Source of the DNA: Akkermansiaceae bacterium UBA956
GTDB taxonomy: Bacteria > Verrucomicrobiota > Verrucomicrobiia > Verrucomicrobiales > Akkermansiaceae
Reading direction: 5' to 3'
Length of the DNA stretch: 64,000 bases
Assembly: GCA_002293145.1 (NCBI GenBank)
Contig: DBCO01000034.1
Location: 3,160-67,159, forward strand
A program made the position numbers and the translations under genes. A model generated the notes under the pieces. It made no database searches and was not told the origin of the DNA. It saw only the letters and a program-made list of their open reading frames with translations. How positions within the stretch are numbered: position 1 is the stretch's first letter; each line of letters begins with the position of its first letter. Shown here piece after piece: positions 45,546 through 55,535 of this stretch.

Positions 45546-48371
45546 ATGTTGTTTTTTCATCCATGGATGTTGTTGGGTTTGGTGGCGGTTACGATCCCGA
45601 TCATCATTCACTTGATGCGTAGGCAGGCGGCGAAGCCGATGGACTGGGGTGCGATGCGCTTCTTGATGGACACGATTTCGGTGCGTAGGCGGCGCATGGA
45701 GTGGGAGGATTTGTTGTTGATGGCGGCACGGTGTTTGCTGCTCGCCTTGGTGGCCTTAGCAATTGCGCGACCCTTCTTGACGCCTGATTCGCAGGTGCCA
45801 TGGATGTTTGTGTTGCCTGCGGCTTTGTTAGGTGTTGCCCTCGCCGGCGCCTCTTTTGTACTGAGTGGTAAGCGCGCTCGCTTGCTGACTCGCGGGCTCG
45901 CTGTGCTGTTGTGTCTCGTTGCGCTTTCGTTAGGCTATTGGGAGAAGATTTTCAATTTGCGTCGATTCGAGGCAAGTGGGCGTCGCGATGTGGCCTTGGT
46001 GATCGATGCCTCGGCGTCGATGGAGTTGATGCGCGGTGGCAAGACGGTATTTCAGTTGGCAGTGGAGGAAGCGAAAGCGGTAGTGAGTGAAGCGCCGCGT
46101 GGCACGGCATTTTTGGTGGTGCTGGGTGGTCCATCACCGCAGGCAATGACAGCATCGCCGTTGACGCATCGCGCGGATGTGCTCGGAGTGCTGGATGGAC
46201 TCACGCCGATGGGTGGCTCGTTTCGCGCTCATGAAGCGCTGGGTGTGGCAACTTTGGCGCTCGCGCAGGGTAAGAATACGACCAAGGAGATGATTGTTTT
46301 CACCGACTCGCAGCGCAGTGGTTGGCGGCTGGATGAACCGGATGCGTGGGATCGCTTGGACAAGGCCTGGGATGGTCTGCCGACGCAGCCGAAGCTGTTG
46401 GTACGGAATTTCGGCGAGCCGAATGCCTTGGTGAATGTTGCGTTGCGCTCGTTTGCGACATCGCGCACGGTAGTCGGAACGGATCGCGATGTGACCTTGC
46501 GCGCGGAGGTGATCAATACCGGAGTGAATGTGGTAACGCCAGGAGCGGTGACGTTTTTGGTGGATCAGAAAAAAGTCGGCACGGCAGCGGTGGGACTCCT
46601 GATGCCGGGGCAAAGCACCTGGGTTGAGCTACGGCATCGTTTTGCGAAAGTCGGTCTGCATGTGGTGAGTGCGAGCGTGGAGGCGACGGATGATCTCTCG
46701 GTGGACAATCGATGGGAGATGGTGATGAACGTGCAGGAGCAGCTGCCAGTGTTGTTGATAGATGGCAATCCCACGGGGTCGTTTTTTGAGCGGGCCTCGG
46801 GCTACACCGCGTTGGCATTGGCGCCCGGTACGGCGATTTTGCAGGGAAAAACGGCGGGCGAACGGTACCTGATGGATCCGCGGGTGGTGCCTGCGGCGCA
46901 AGTGAAATCGGAAGATCTGGAACAAGCACGGGTGATTGTGTTAGCCGATGTGCCGCGCTTGCCCGAGCGTTTGGCTGCATTAATTGCGGCGCGTGTGACG
47001 AGTGGCGCCGGCTTGATCGTCATCGCGGGGCCGCGGAGTGAACCCGGATTTTACAATCCATGGAGTAGCTTGGATGGCCCGCTCCTGCCGATGGAATTGG
47101 GCGAGGAAAAAATCGATGTCAAAGGTGTATCGCCTGCGCCAGCCACCTTTGTGCATGAATCGATGGCCTTGTTTCAAAAGCGCAGTGATCTGGCCGATGC
47201 GGTGGTCAAGCGTTGGCGTGCTGTGGGTCAAACGCGCGAGCACGGCGTGCTGGCTGCGGCTTATGGCAATGGTGATGCCTTTCTTGCCACTCAACTGTAT
47301 GGCAGTGGTCGGGTGATGCTGAGCACCTGCGCCTTTGATGCGCGGGCTGGTAATTTTCCGGCGCGTCAATCGTTTTTGCCCTTCATTCACGAGTGGGTGA
47401 GTTGGGCCGCGGGTGGTGGCATGAATTGGAATGTGGCCGCGCTATGGAGCCCTAGTGTCGCACTGGATCAAGCCGGCGGTGGATTGACTGGCTACTATGA
47501 ACGTAGTAATGAAAAAAATAGCAAGGTCTTGTTGCAGCGTACCGATGCGACAGTAGACTTTGACTGGACTAATCAATCACCCGGAAAAAATGTGCCGCGT
47601 GATCAATACATCGTGACCTGGAAAGCGACCTTGGTGCCGCCGGTGACGGGAGACTATAAATTTGAAGCGGAGGTCAATGAATCGCTGCGCATGAATGTGG
47701 GCGATGGTCCGGTGTGGCAAGCGGATGCGGAAGATCATGAGCTTGGACTCGTGGCATTGGAGGCAGGAAAAAGTGTGCCCGTGGATTTGCGCTATGAGCA
47801 GGAATGGGGCGCGGCTTATGTTCGATTGTATTGGAAAGCACCGGGCGGCAAGCGTGAGTTGATTCCGCGCATGGCGTGGATTCCCGAGGTGAAAGAGCGC
47901 GAACCAATGCGCGTTGTTGATCCGCGTGGACTGCCGCGTGAGGCAACGATTTTGGCGGGTCGACGTGGCCGTGAACTAAAAATCGATGGCTCGGCGATGC
48001 CTGGCATTTATCAAGTGTATGCCGATGAATTGTTAGAAGAATTGAGCGGAGTGAAAAAAGGCGAAGTATTGCCTGTGGCTGTGCTGCGTGATCCCGAGGA
48101 GAGTGTTTTCACGTCGATGAATGAAGACGACAAGGCCTTGATGGCCAGTCACGTCGATCTGCTGTGGCCGCAATCGAAGGCCGATGTACTAGCGGTGTTG
48201 CAAGGCAAAGGTTTTGGTCGTGAGATTGCGCGATGGCTGGCATTGGCGGCGGCGGCGTTTTTTGTGTTGGAATGTGTGCTTGCGCGTTGGGTGTCGAAGT
48301 CGCGGCGAGCGGGTGAAGAGGTGCGGGTGGAATTTGGCGATGATACGATATGGAGAGGAGGTCTGCGATGA
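45546..48371 (+). CDS. BatA/VWA membrane protein with inserted PA14-like domain
   Basis: The 941-residue protein starts with the BatA N-terminal motif (MLFFHPWMLLGLVAVTIPII, HLMRRQ, PMDWGAMRFL), which includes the first membrane segment. Two further hydrophobic stretches lead to a VWA domain (about 150-330) with a MIDAS-like VIDASASMEL. A CARDB-like region follows, then a glutamine-amidotransferase-like segment (VLLIDGNPTGSFFERASGY). A PA14-like beta domain is inserted at about 638-780 (LTGYYERSN, PPVTGDYKFEAEVNESLRM, YVRLYWKAPGG). A membrane helix lies near the C-terminus. The PA14-type insertion suggests sugar binding. The gene abuts the DUF58 gene and overlaps the next by ATGA. Confidence 0.88.
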   Translation: MLFFHPWMLLGLVAVTIPIIIHLMRRQAAKPMDWGAMRFLMDTISVRRRRMEWEDLLLMAARCLLLALVALAIARPFLTPDSQVPWMFVLPAALLGVALAGASFVLSGKRARLLTRGLAVLLCLVALSLGYWEKIFNLRRFEASGRRDVALVIDASASMELMRGGKTVFQLAVEEAKAVVSEAPRGTAFLVVLGGPSPQAMTASPLTHRADVLGVLDGLTPMGGSFRAHEALGVATLALAQGKNTTKEMIVFTDSQRSGWRLDEPDAWDRLDKAWDGLPTQPKLLVRNFGEPNALVNVALRSFATSRTVVGTDRDVTLRAEVINTGVNVVTPGAVTFLVDQKKVGTAAVGLLMPGQSTWVELRHRFAKVGLHVVSASVEATDDLSVDNRWEMVMNVQEQLPVLLIDGNPTGSFFERASGYTALALAPGTAILQGKTAGERYLMDPRVVPAAQVKSEDLEQARVIVLADVPRLPERLAALIAARVTSGAGLIVIAGPRSEPGFYNPWSSLDGPLLPMELGEEKIDVKGVSPAPATFVHESMALFQKRSDLADAVVKRWRAVGQTREHGVLAAAYGNGDAFLATQLYGSGRVMLSTCAFDARAGNFPARQSFLPFIHEWVSWAAGGGMNWNVAALWSPSVALDQAGGGLTGYYERSNEKNSKVLLQRTDATVDFDWTNQSPGKNVPRDQYIVTWKATLVPPVTGDYKFEAEVNESLRMNVGDGPVWQADAEDHELGLVALEAGKSVPVDLRYEQEWGAAYVRLYWKAPGGKRELIPRMAWIPEVKEREPMRVVDPRGLPREATILAGRRGRELKIDGSAMPGIYQVYADELLEELSGVKKGEVLPVAVLRDPEESVFTSMNEDDKALMASHVDLLWPQSKADVLAVLQGKGFGREIARWLALAAAAFFVLECVLARWVSKSRRAGEEVRVEFGDDTIWRGGLR

Positions 48372-50779
48372 AGGCATTGGTGCGAAGTGTGTTGGTGTTC
48401 TTGGCTCTATGGGGTTTGTTGTTTTTGCTGGCAAAAGTGCTGCGTATTTCTCCGTCGTGGCCCTTGTGGTGTCCCGCGTTAGTAACGGCGGTGGTCGTTG
48501 AGGCGATCGTTTGGTTGTATCGTTATGAACGTGGTGCGGTGACGGTGAAACGTGGAAGGTTCTTGTTAGGCTTGCGCTTGCTAGCATTGGCCATTTTGCT
48601 GTGGATTTTGTTAGAGCCAACATGGATTCAAAAAATCACCCATCACCCGGATCGTCAGGTGATCGTGGTGATTGATCAGTCCGCCTCGATGCAGCTGCAA
48701 GATGACGGGACTGAGCAGACGCGTGAGGCTCTTGCCGAAAAATCGCTGGCCGATGCCAAGGTGATCGAGACTTTATCCGAGACCATGAAAGTGCGGACGA
48801 TACGTGCAGCGCGCAGTGTGCGTAATGGCTCGGGTGCTTCGGCCGATGGTTGGGCAGATGCAACTGATCTTGCTGCGGCACTTTCGCATGTGTTAGAAGA
48901 AGTGCCGCCAGATGAGTTGGCTGGTGTGGTATTGGTGAGTGATGGTCGTCACAATCGCCCTGAGCGGGTCGAAGATGTGGCGCGGAGATTTGGGATTCTG
49001 GATGCACCAGTGGGAGTGTTAGCGGTGGGTAGTGAGAAGCCGCCGATGGATGCTGCGGTGATTTCGGTAGAGGCACCGGAAGCGATGCATTTGGGGGATC
49101 GCATGCGGATTGCGGCAAAGGTGAAGTTTGATGGCTACAAAGGGAAAAAAGCGAAGGTTGAATTGCTGCGTGGAGAGAAGATCTTGGAACAGCGGGAGCT
49201 AACGATTCCACAGGAGCATCATCGCGAAGACATGCGCTTTGTGCATTTGCCCGAAGAGGACGGAGTGGGCGATTACCAGATCCGCATTGCTGCGCTGGAA
49301 GGTGAGAAATTTTCCGATAACAATGCATGGCAGTTTGAGACATCGATCACCGATGCCCGCACCAATGTGTTAGTGGTCGATAGCTATCCGCGTTGGGAAT
49401 TTCGCTATTTGCGCAACTTGTTTTATGGTCGTGATAAATCGGTGCATTTGCAATACGTGTTGCTGCATCCTGATGAAATAACAGGCCAGAGCATACCCTC
49501 AGTGGCGGCTTCGGCAGGCCGTGCCTTTGGTGAGGCACAAGCGACTCGATTGCCGGAAACTGAGGCGGAGTGGCAGAAGTTTGATGTGATCATTTTAGGC
49601 GATGTGGAAGCGGAAGCGATTGATGCCGCGACGTGGCAGATCATATCGCGCTGTGTGAATGAGCGCGCTGCGTTGCTGGTGATGATTGCGGGTCCACGCT
49701 CGATGCCGCACGCCTTGGTGGCTGAGGAAGCCCGTGCCCTAGTGCCTGCGGAAGTCGAGTGGGCCAATCGCGAATATTTTCAAACGGATGCGCGAGAATT
49801 TCGTTGGATGTTGACTCCAGAAGGTGCCTCTCATGCTGTCACGCAGCAAGCGACCGGAGAGCGCAGTAATGAACAGGTGTGGGCAGGTTTTCCGACATTG
49901 GCGTGGCGTCATCCAATCAAGTCGGTAAAAGAAGGTGCTGATGTTTTGTTAGCCGAGGCACCCAAGGAACAAGCTCGTGCTGCGGTAAGCGGCGCTGATC
50001 TAACAGATGCACTGGCTGATCTCGCGCTGCGCAAACAACGCCAAGCGGAGTCGGCATTGTTGGTGACACGCCAAACGGGCAAGGGCAAAGTGGCATTGCT
50101 GTTGACCGATCGCACATGGCGTTTACGCGAGGGATCTGGTGATGTATTTCATCATCGTTTTTGGGGCAATTTGGTGCGATGGGGCGCGGGACCGACGTTG
50201 CGGGCTGGTGCGCAGCAAGTGCGATTGGGCACGGATCAATTGACATACACGCCGGATGATTCGGTGAAAGTAACGGCTCGACTGCGCGACAGTAAGATGG
50301 GACCTGTGGAAAATGCAGAGATTCAAGCGGAGTTACTTAAAGATGGAGCGGTGGTGGATACCATCGCGTTGCAAGCGGTGGTGAATTCGAACGGTTTGTA
50401 TGAATCTACATTTACGCCACGTGATCATGCTGGGCGATATGAGATCCGACTACGAGGTGCGGCTGTCGATGAGGCGCGCGCGGCGGATGGTTTGTCAGAG
50501 GTCGGCACCAGCATTCGTGTGGTGGGCTCGCGTGGACCGGTGGAAATGGCGGAGACAACCCTGCACTTGCCCTTGTTAGAAACCGTTGCGAGTTTGTCTG
50601 GTGGCAAGGTTTCTCGTTTGGATGAAGCAGCTGAGTTAGCGAAACTTTTCCTGCGCAATAAAGCGGAGAAGCAGGAGCTGCGCGAAATTTCTCTTTGGGA
50701 TCACCTAGGCGTGCTAGTTTTGCTGGCACTGGTTTTGACAATCGAATGGATGATGCGCCGCGCAGGTGGTCTTCCCTAA
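48368..50779 (+). CDS. VWA / glutamine-amidotransferase-like membrane protein
   Basis: I chose the ATG at 48368 because it overlaps the previous stop (ATGA) and follows a GGAGAGGAGG ribosome-binding site; an upstream in-frame ATG lies at 48350. The 803-residue protein has two N-terminal membrane segments and a VWA domain with VIVVIDQSASMQLQ (about 95-230). Beta-rich domains follow, then a segment typical of this family (VLVVDSYPRWEFRYLRNLFY) leading into an amidotransferase-like fold, and a final membrane helix (LGVLVLLALVLTIEWMMRRA). It belongs to the same class as the preceding protein. A structural or assembly role at the inner membrane is inferred. Confidence 0.85.
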   Translation: MKALVRSVLVFLALWGLLFLLAKVLRISPSWPLWCPALVTAVVVEAIVWLYRYERGAVTVKRGRFLLGLRLLALAILLWILLEPTWIQKITHHPDRQVIVVIDQSASMQLQDDGTEQTREALAEKSLADAKVIETLSETMKVRTIRAARSVRNGSGASADGWADATDLAAALSHVLEEVPPDELAGVVLVSDGRHNRPERVEDVARRFGILDAPVGVLAVGSEKPPMDAAVISVEAPEAMHLGDRMRIAAKVKFDGYKGKKAKVELLRGEKILEQRELTIPQEHHREDMRFVHLPEEDGVGDYQIRIAALEGEKFSDNNAWQFETSITDARTNVLVVDSYPRWEFRYLRNLFYGRDKSVHLQYVLLHPDEITGQSIPSVAASAGRAFGEAQATRLPETEAEWQKFDVIILGDVEAEAIDAATWQIISRCVNERAALLVMIAGPRSMPHALVAEEARALVPAEVEWANREYFQTDAREFRWMLTPEGASHAVTQQATGERSNEQVWAGFPTLAWRHPIKSVKEGADVLLAEAPKEQARAAVSGADLTDALADLALRKQRQAESALLVTRQTGKGKVALLLTDRTWRLREGSGDVFHHRFWGNLVRWGAGPTLRAGAQQVRLGTDQLTYTPDDSVKVTARLRDSKMGPVENAEIQAELLKDGAVVDTIALQAVVNSNGLYESTFTPRDHAGRYEIRLRGAAVDEARAADGLSEVGTSIRVVGSRGPVEMAETTLHLPLLETVASLSGGKVSRLDEAAELAKLFLRNKAEKQELREISLWDHLGVLVLLALVLTIEWMMRRAGGLP

Positions 50780-50791
50780 CAATCGCATACG

Positions 50792-53700
50792 ATGATGCAC
50801 GATCATAATTCACTCACTTTAGTTCACGAAACTCTTGGCCGCCTCAAAAAACAAATCCGCCACACGCAGTTGACTCGAGCAGTTGCGATGGTATTGACCA
50901 CTGCTTTACTCGGCTTACTAGTGATGATGGCGCTCGACTGGGTTTTTTCACCGCTACCGTTGTGGTTGCGTTGGGCGATGTTTGTCACATGGTTGCTTGC
51001 GGTTTGCGTATCAGCACGCCGCGGGTTTGCTCCGTTTATGCGAAAGATTGGAGCGGTGCAATTGGCGCGTTGGGTCGAGCATCGGCATCCAGAAATGCAG
51101 GAACGCATCAGCACAGCATTGGAGCTGGATGGACAGCAGGCTGGTGTGTCGGTAGGATTGTTAGATGAGTTACGTCAAGCTGCGAGCAATGATGCTGTGG
51201 CGGTCGACACCCGCGCCGAAGTGAGATCGGTCAGCACCACGCGCAAATGGGTGCGCCCTGCACTCGCCTTGGTTGGTGTATTGCTAGCCTTGATCACCAT
51301 TTGGCCTAAGCAGTCCTCTCGCCTTCTTGTGCGCGCCGTCGCACCCTTTTCTTCGTTAGGAAATGCCGGTGCAGCTTCGTTTACGATCCAACCTGGCTCG
51401 ATCGAACTTCTCGAAGGCGATCGTTTTTCACTCACCATTGGCTACAGCGGCGAGGAATCATACGTGGCATTGATCACGGAGTGGGAAAATGGTCAACGCT
51501 CCCAAGAAAACCTCACACGCCAAGGCCATGAGTTTCTTTATGAGCTCAATCCCGTCAGCAAAAGTTTTCGTTACAAGCTACGAGCTGGTCGTGCCGAAAG
51601 TGACGCCTACAGCGTGACTGTTTGGCCGGTTCCTGCACTAGTGGATGCACGACTTGAGATCACTCCGCCCGAGTATTTGGGATTGATTGCCCACAATGAA
51701 CCTCTCGCCGAGCAACACAGCGCTGTTAGCGGATCTCGCTTCCGATTGCTCAGCCAAACGAATACTGCCATCGAGGCTGTGCAGATCATTTCTCAAGATA
51801 AAGTCTTAGCCGATGTGACCATTACCACAGCTTCTGGTATCAACCAGTTGGATTGCCAATGGAGCATCGAGGATGCGGGCTTTCACGAAGTCATCATTCG
51901 CGGAAAACACCGCTTAGGTCGTGAATTTGATTTGCATCATTTTGTCATAGAGATACGCGAGGATCTCCCCCCACAGGTGGTTTTACTCAACCCCTTGCAA
52001 AAGGAACTCAAGCTCCGTATGGATGAGATTCTTGAGCTCCGCTACGAAATCACCGAAGACTTTTCCCTAGTTCGCAATGCCATCGAGCTCAATGACGACA
52101 AAGGAAAAAATCTCACCTTGGGGCAAAATTTGCCACCACTTGTCGATGGTTCCAATCCCCCGCGCTACCGTGGCGGATCTGAACTTTCCGTTGGCGATTT
52201 AATGACCCGCATGGGCGGCGCTCGTGAGTTTCGCCTTCGCGTAAAAGCCCAGGATGGCAAACCGAGCGAGCGCTCGGGCCCCGGCACTGGGTATTCGGAA
52301 TGGCTGACCATTCGCATCGACGAGCATGCCGAATCTTTGATACGTCAGGAGTTGCGACAACAGCATGAGGGCGCGATGCAAGAAATCGACAAAGCCATTC
52401 AAGAGGTGCGTCAAGCACGCGAACGCATGGATTGGCACAAGGAAGAAGTAAAGCAGGCGAAGCTATCTGAAAATGCCGAAAAAAATCTTACTGAGGCCGC
52501 AGAGCAGCTTGCCAATGCTCAGGAGAAAATCAACGAGCTTGCAAAAGATATGCAGGAAAGCGTTCACGCACCTCTCGCGAGCGAGCTAAAGCAGGCCGCA
52601 GAACAAATGCAGCAAAGTCGCGAAAACATGGAAAATGCACCATTGCAAGATGATGCCGACCAGCGCATGCAAAAAATGCAACAAGCACGCGATGGAGCCG
52701 AAGACTCGATCAAAAAACTGGAGCTAGTGAAGCAGGAGATGCAAAAGGATAATGAGAAAATCCAAGACCTCGCGGAGCTTCAGGAGCTCGCTCAGCGTCA
52801 ACAAGAAGTCGCACGCCAAGCGCAGCAGCTCGCCCAACAATCTCCCGAGTCGTCGAGCAAGAAGCCGCTGGAAGCACAGCAACAGCAGCAACAGCAGCAA
52901 GAACAGCAACAGTGGCAGCAGCAACAAGATCGACTCAAAGAGCAAATTCGCCAGGAACTCGCTGAGCAACCGCAAGCCATGGCCGAGGCGCTGCAACAAC
53001 AGGCCGAACAAGCACAACAGCTCGCTGAGCGCGCCATGCAAGAAGCACAATCCCAACAACAACTACAGCAACAAGCGCAAGAACTTGCTCAGCCCGAAAA
53101 GCAATTGTCCGAAGCATCCCAACAAGCCTTACAACAGGCGCTCGCTCGTGAGCAGGAGGCCATCGCTCAGGACACAGTAGCACAGTTGGATCAGGCGCGC
53201 GAGCAACGCAGCGAGCTTGCCGATCAGTTGCCCGAGGCCGCCAATGCAACCCAACAAGCGCAAGAAAAAGTCGCTGAGGTAGGCGATCAACTAGCAAACG
53301 AACAAGCTGCTGAGTCTGCTAACGCGGCACAGGAATCGCTCGAAAAATCTGCCGAGCAAGCACAGCAGATTGCCGCACAAGCAGCGCAAAATGCCGAGGA
53401 AAATGCCGCTGATCCGGCAAGCCAAACGGCTACCAATGAGAGTGATGAAGTCGCTGCCGAATCGCACGAAGTCTCCCCCGCACAAGCAGCAGATCAAGCG
53501 AAAGAACTTGCTCAGCAACAAGCGCAAGCGGAGCAACAGGCTACTGCCCTTGAGAAACTCAGCAAACGCCAAGAGCATGTTGCCGAGGCGCTCGCAGCAC
53601 TCGCCGAAGGCAATCAAGCCGAGGCTCTAGAATCACTGCAACAGGCACAGGCGGAGCGCGCTGCCGAACTCGCACAGGACATCGCAGCGCTTCCGCAAGC

Positions 53701-54376
53701 GCAATCATCGGGTGCCATGCAGCAGGCCGAGCAACAAGGCAAGCAAGGCAGTGCCCAAGCATCCCAAGCCGCTGAACAAGCAGGGAAAAATCTACAAAAT
53801 CAAGCTGCACAGCAGCATCAGCAAGCGCAACAAAGTTTCGAGCGCAGCGCTGAGGCACTTACCCAGGCGGCCGCCGAGATGAGCCAAGCTGCGCAACAAG
53901 CATCCCAACAACCGACTCCTCAACAGCAGGCTCAAGCCTCTGCGGAAGACCTCGCCGAGGCATTTTATCAGGCATCTCAAGCAAGTGAAAACGCCGAGCC
54001 TCAGCAGGCAGCTCAACAAGCCCAACAAGCCGCTCAATCACTCCAACAGGCAGCTCGTTCTGCCCGCTCGCAGATGCAAGGCAATCCGTCTTCACAAAAT
54101 CCGCGAGAACCAGGTCAATCCGAGCCCTCGCAACAGCCTGGCCAACAACCGGGCCAAGACTCCATCGCCGGCGAGCGCCCCGCAGAAGCCGACCCCGGTG
54201 TTCCACCTGAGCTCGCGAAGCTAGGCATCAGCGCCGCCGATTGGGAAAAAATCCAAGCCAACCTGCGATCCGATGTCGGCGCTGGTGGCGCTTCATCGAT
54301 CCCCGAAGAATATCGCGAACTCGTCAAAGGCTACTTCCAGAGCATGTCTTCGAAAAAATCATCACCATCTCCATGA
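50792..54376 (+). CDS. DUF4175-like membrane protein with a very long Gln-rich coiled-coil tail
   Basis: The 1194-residue protein has two N-terminal membrane helices (about 30-75), a third hydrophobic segment (VRPALALVGVLLALITIW, about 151-168), and beta domains to about 505. From about residue 520 to 1130 it is almost entirely Gln/Ala/Glu heptad-like sequence, including QQQQQQQEQQQWQQQQ near 695. This implies a long coiled coil or disordered rod in the periplasm. The C-terminal 60 residues (GVPPELAKLGISAADWEKI) are ordinary and conserved-looking. Proteins of this kind accompany MoxR/DUF58 clusters in Verrucomicrobia and Planctomycetes. The gene starts 12 bases after the previous stop and overlaps the next by ATGA. 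Confidence 0.85.
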   Translation: MMHDHNSLTLVHETLGRLKKQIRHTQLTRAVAMVLTTALLGLLVMMALDWVFSPLPLWLRWAMFVTWLLAVCVSARRGFAPFMRKIGAVQLARWVEHRHPEMQERISTALELDGQQAGVSVGLLDELRQAASNDAVAVDTRAEVRSVSTTRKWVRPALALVGVLLALITIWPKQSSRLLVRAVAPFSSLGNAGAASFTIQPGSIELLEGDRFSLTIGYSGEESYVALITEWENGQRSQENLTRQGHEFLYELNPVSKSFRYKLRAGRAESDAYSVTVWPVPALVDARLEITPPEYLGLIAHNEPLAEQHSAVSGSRFRLLSQTNTAIEAVQIISQDKVLADVTITTASGINQLDCQWSIEDAGFHEVIIRGKHRLGREFDLHHFVIEIREDLPPQVVLLNPLQKELKLRMDEILELRYEITEDFSLVRNAIELNDDKGKNLTLGQNLPPLVDGSNPPRYRGGSELSVGDLMTRMGGAREFRLRVKAQDGKPSERSGPGTGYSEWLTIRIDEHAESLIRQELRQQHEGAMQEIDKAIQEVRQARERMDWHKEEVKQAKLSENAEKNLTEAAEQLANAQEKINELAKDMQESVHAPLASELKQAAEQMQQSRENMENAPLQDDADQRMQKMQQARDGAEDSIKKLELVKQEMQKDNEKIQDLAELQELAQRQQEVARQAQQLAQQSPESSSKKPLEAQQQQQQQQEQQQWQQQQDRLKEQIRQELAEQPQAMAEALQQQAEQAQQLAERAMQEAQSQQQLQQQAQELAQPEKQLSEASQQALQQALAREQEAIAQDTVAQLDQAREQRSELADQLPEAANATQQAQEKVAEVGDQLANEQAAESANAAQESLEKSAEQAQQIAAQAAQNAEENAADPASQTATNESDEVAAESHEVSPAQAADQAKELAQQQAQAEQQATALEKLSKRQEHVAEALAALAEGNQAEALESLQQAQAERAAELAQDIAALPQAQSSGAMQQAEQQGKQGSAQASQAAEQAGKNLQNQAAQQHQQAQQSFERSAEALTQAAAEMSQAAQQASQQPTPQQQAQASAEDLAEAFYQASQASENAEPQQAAQQAQQAAQSLQQAARSARSQMQGNPSSQNPREPGQSEPSQQPGQQPGQDSIAGERPAEADPGVPPELAKLGISAADWEKIQANLRSDVGAGGASSIPEEYRELVKGYFQSMSSKKSSPSP

Positions 54377-55440
54377 AACATTTTCTCTTGATCGTCAGTC
54401 TTGCCGCCTGCGCCTTCACGCCCGTGCCCTGCGTTGCTCAAGAAGAACTCGATCCCGTTTTCGCCGAGTGGCAAGATCGCGTTGATCCCGCCGTGGAAAA
54501 AGCACTTGATTACCTCTCGCGCGTGCAAAAGCCCGATGGCTCTTTTCCTGAAAATTTTGGTGAATCCACCGGCATCCCTGCACTCGTTGGCATGACTTTT
54601 TTGTCAAAGGGCCATCTTCCGACCGAAGGGCCTTTTGCCGATACCATCAATCGCTGCATCGACTTCATTTTGAAAAATCAGAAGCCCGATGGACTCTTTC
54701 ACAAAGGCCACGCTGGCAGTGGACCGATGTACGCTCACAACATCGCCACACTTTTCCTTTCCGAAGTCAGCGGCATGTGCGATCCGACTCGGCAGAAAAA
54801 AATCAACGTTTCTCTCCCACTGGCCCTGCAGCTGATCCTCCGTGCACAAGCGGTGAAAAAAGATGACCGCAATCGTGGCGGTTGGCGCTATCATACCGGC
54901 TCGCAGGATAGCGATACCTCATGCAGTGGATGGGCGCTCATGGCATTGCGCTCTGCAAAACTCAATGGTGCTGCCGTCCCCAATGAGGCCATCAAGGAAG
55001 CCGTCGATTACCTCAAGCGCCACCAGCACAAAAAGAAGGGTTGCTTTGGTTACACCGACTACGAAGATCATGCTCGCTCACTCACCGGCATGGGATTGCT
55101 GTGCTTAGAGCTTTGCGGTGAACACGGCAAACCCGAGTCCATCCTCGCGGCCGATTACGTCATGAAGACCTACCGCGAACTCCCTGGCGATCAGTTTGAA
55201 TTTTACGGTAACTACTACAATGCCCAAGGCACCTTCCAAATTGGTGGCCGCTATTGGAACGAATACGCCAACTGGATGTATGAGACCTATCTAAAAAAAC
55301 AAAACGACGATGGTTCATGGAATAGTAGCGAGGCTGGTCGCATCTACGGCACGGCCATCATGGCCCTCGCTTTCACTGTGCCCTATCGCCAACTCCCGAT
55401 CTATCAACGCGATGAAACCGTGGATGAAAGTGAAGAGTGA
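54373..55440 (+). CDS. Secreted prenyltransferase/squalene-oxidase repeat protein
   Basis: The start at 54373 overlaps the preceding stop (ATGA) and gives a good signal peptide (MKHFLLIVSLAACAFTPVPC). A Cys near its end makes a lipoprotein possible. The 355-residue mature protein has alpha/alpha-barrel repeats with QxxDGSF-type motifs: VQKPDGSFPENF, NQKPDGLFHKG, GGWRYHTGSQDSDTSCSGWA, and KQNDDGSWNSS. The DSDTSCSGW stretch resembles, but does not equal, the acid motif of terpene cyclases, so cyclase activity is unlikely in the periplasm. This type commonly closes the DUF58/BatA operon, and its role there is unknown. Confidence 0.87.
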   Translation: MKHFLLIVSLAACAFTPVPCVAQEELDPVFAEWQDRVDPAVEKALDYLSRVQKPDGSFPENFGESTGIPALVGMTFLSKGHLPTEGPFADTINRCIDFILKNQKPDGLFHKGHAGSGPMYAHNIATLFLSEVSGMCDPTRQKKINVSLPLALQLILRAQAVKKDDRNRGGWRYHTGSQDSDTSCSGWALMALRSAKLNGAAVPNEAIKEAVDYLKRHQHKKKGCFGYTDYEDHARSLTGMGLLCLELCGEHGKPESILAADYVMKTYRELPGDQFEFYGNYYNAQGTFQIGGRYWNEYANWMYETYLKKQNDDGSWNSSEAGRIYGTAIMALAFTVPYRQLPIYQRDETVDESEE

Positions 55441-55535
55441 GCATTTTCCCTGATGGACTCCATTTTCAAAACTAAAAACTTCATTTTCAAGCTACTTTCT
55501 GCTATCACTCGTGCGTTACCAATCATCTTCACACC

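Noticed and set aside
52724..54206. Leu-rich and Lys/Asn-rich frames opposite or overlapping the Gln-rich region
   Set aside because: They are by-products of CAG/CAA-rich codons read in other frames (CTG/TTG Leu, AAC/AGC Asn/Ser).
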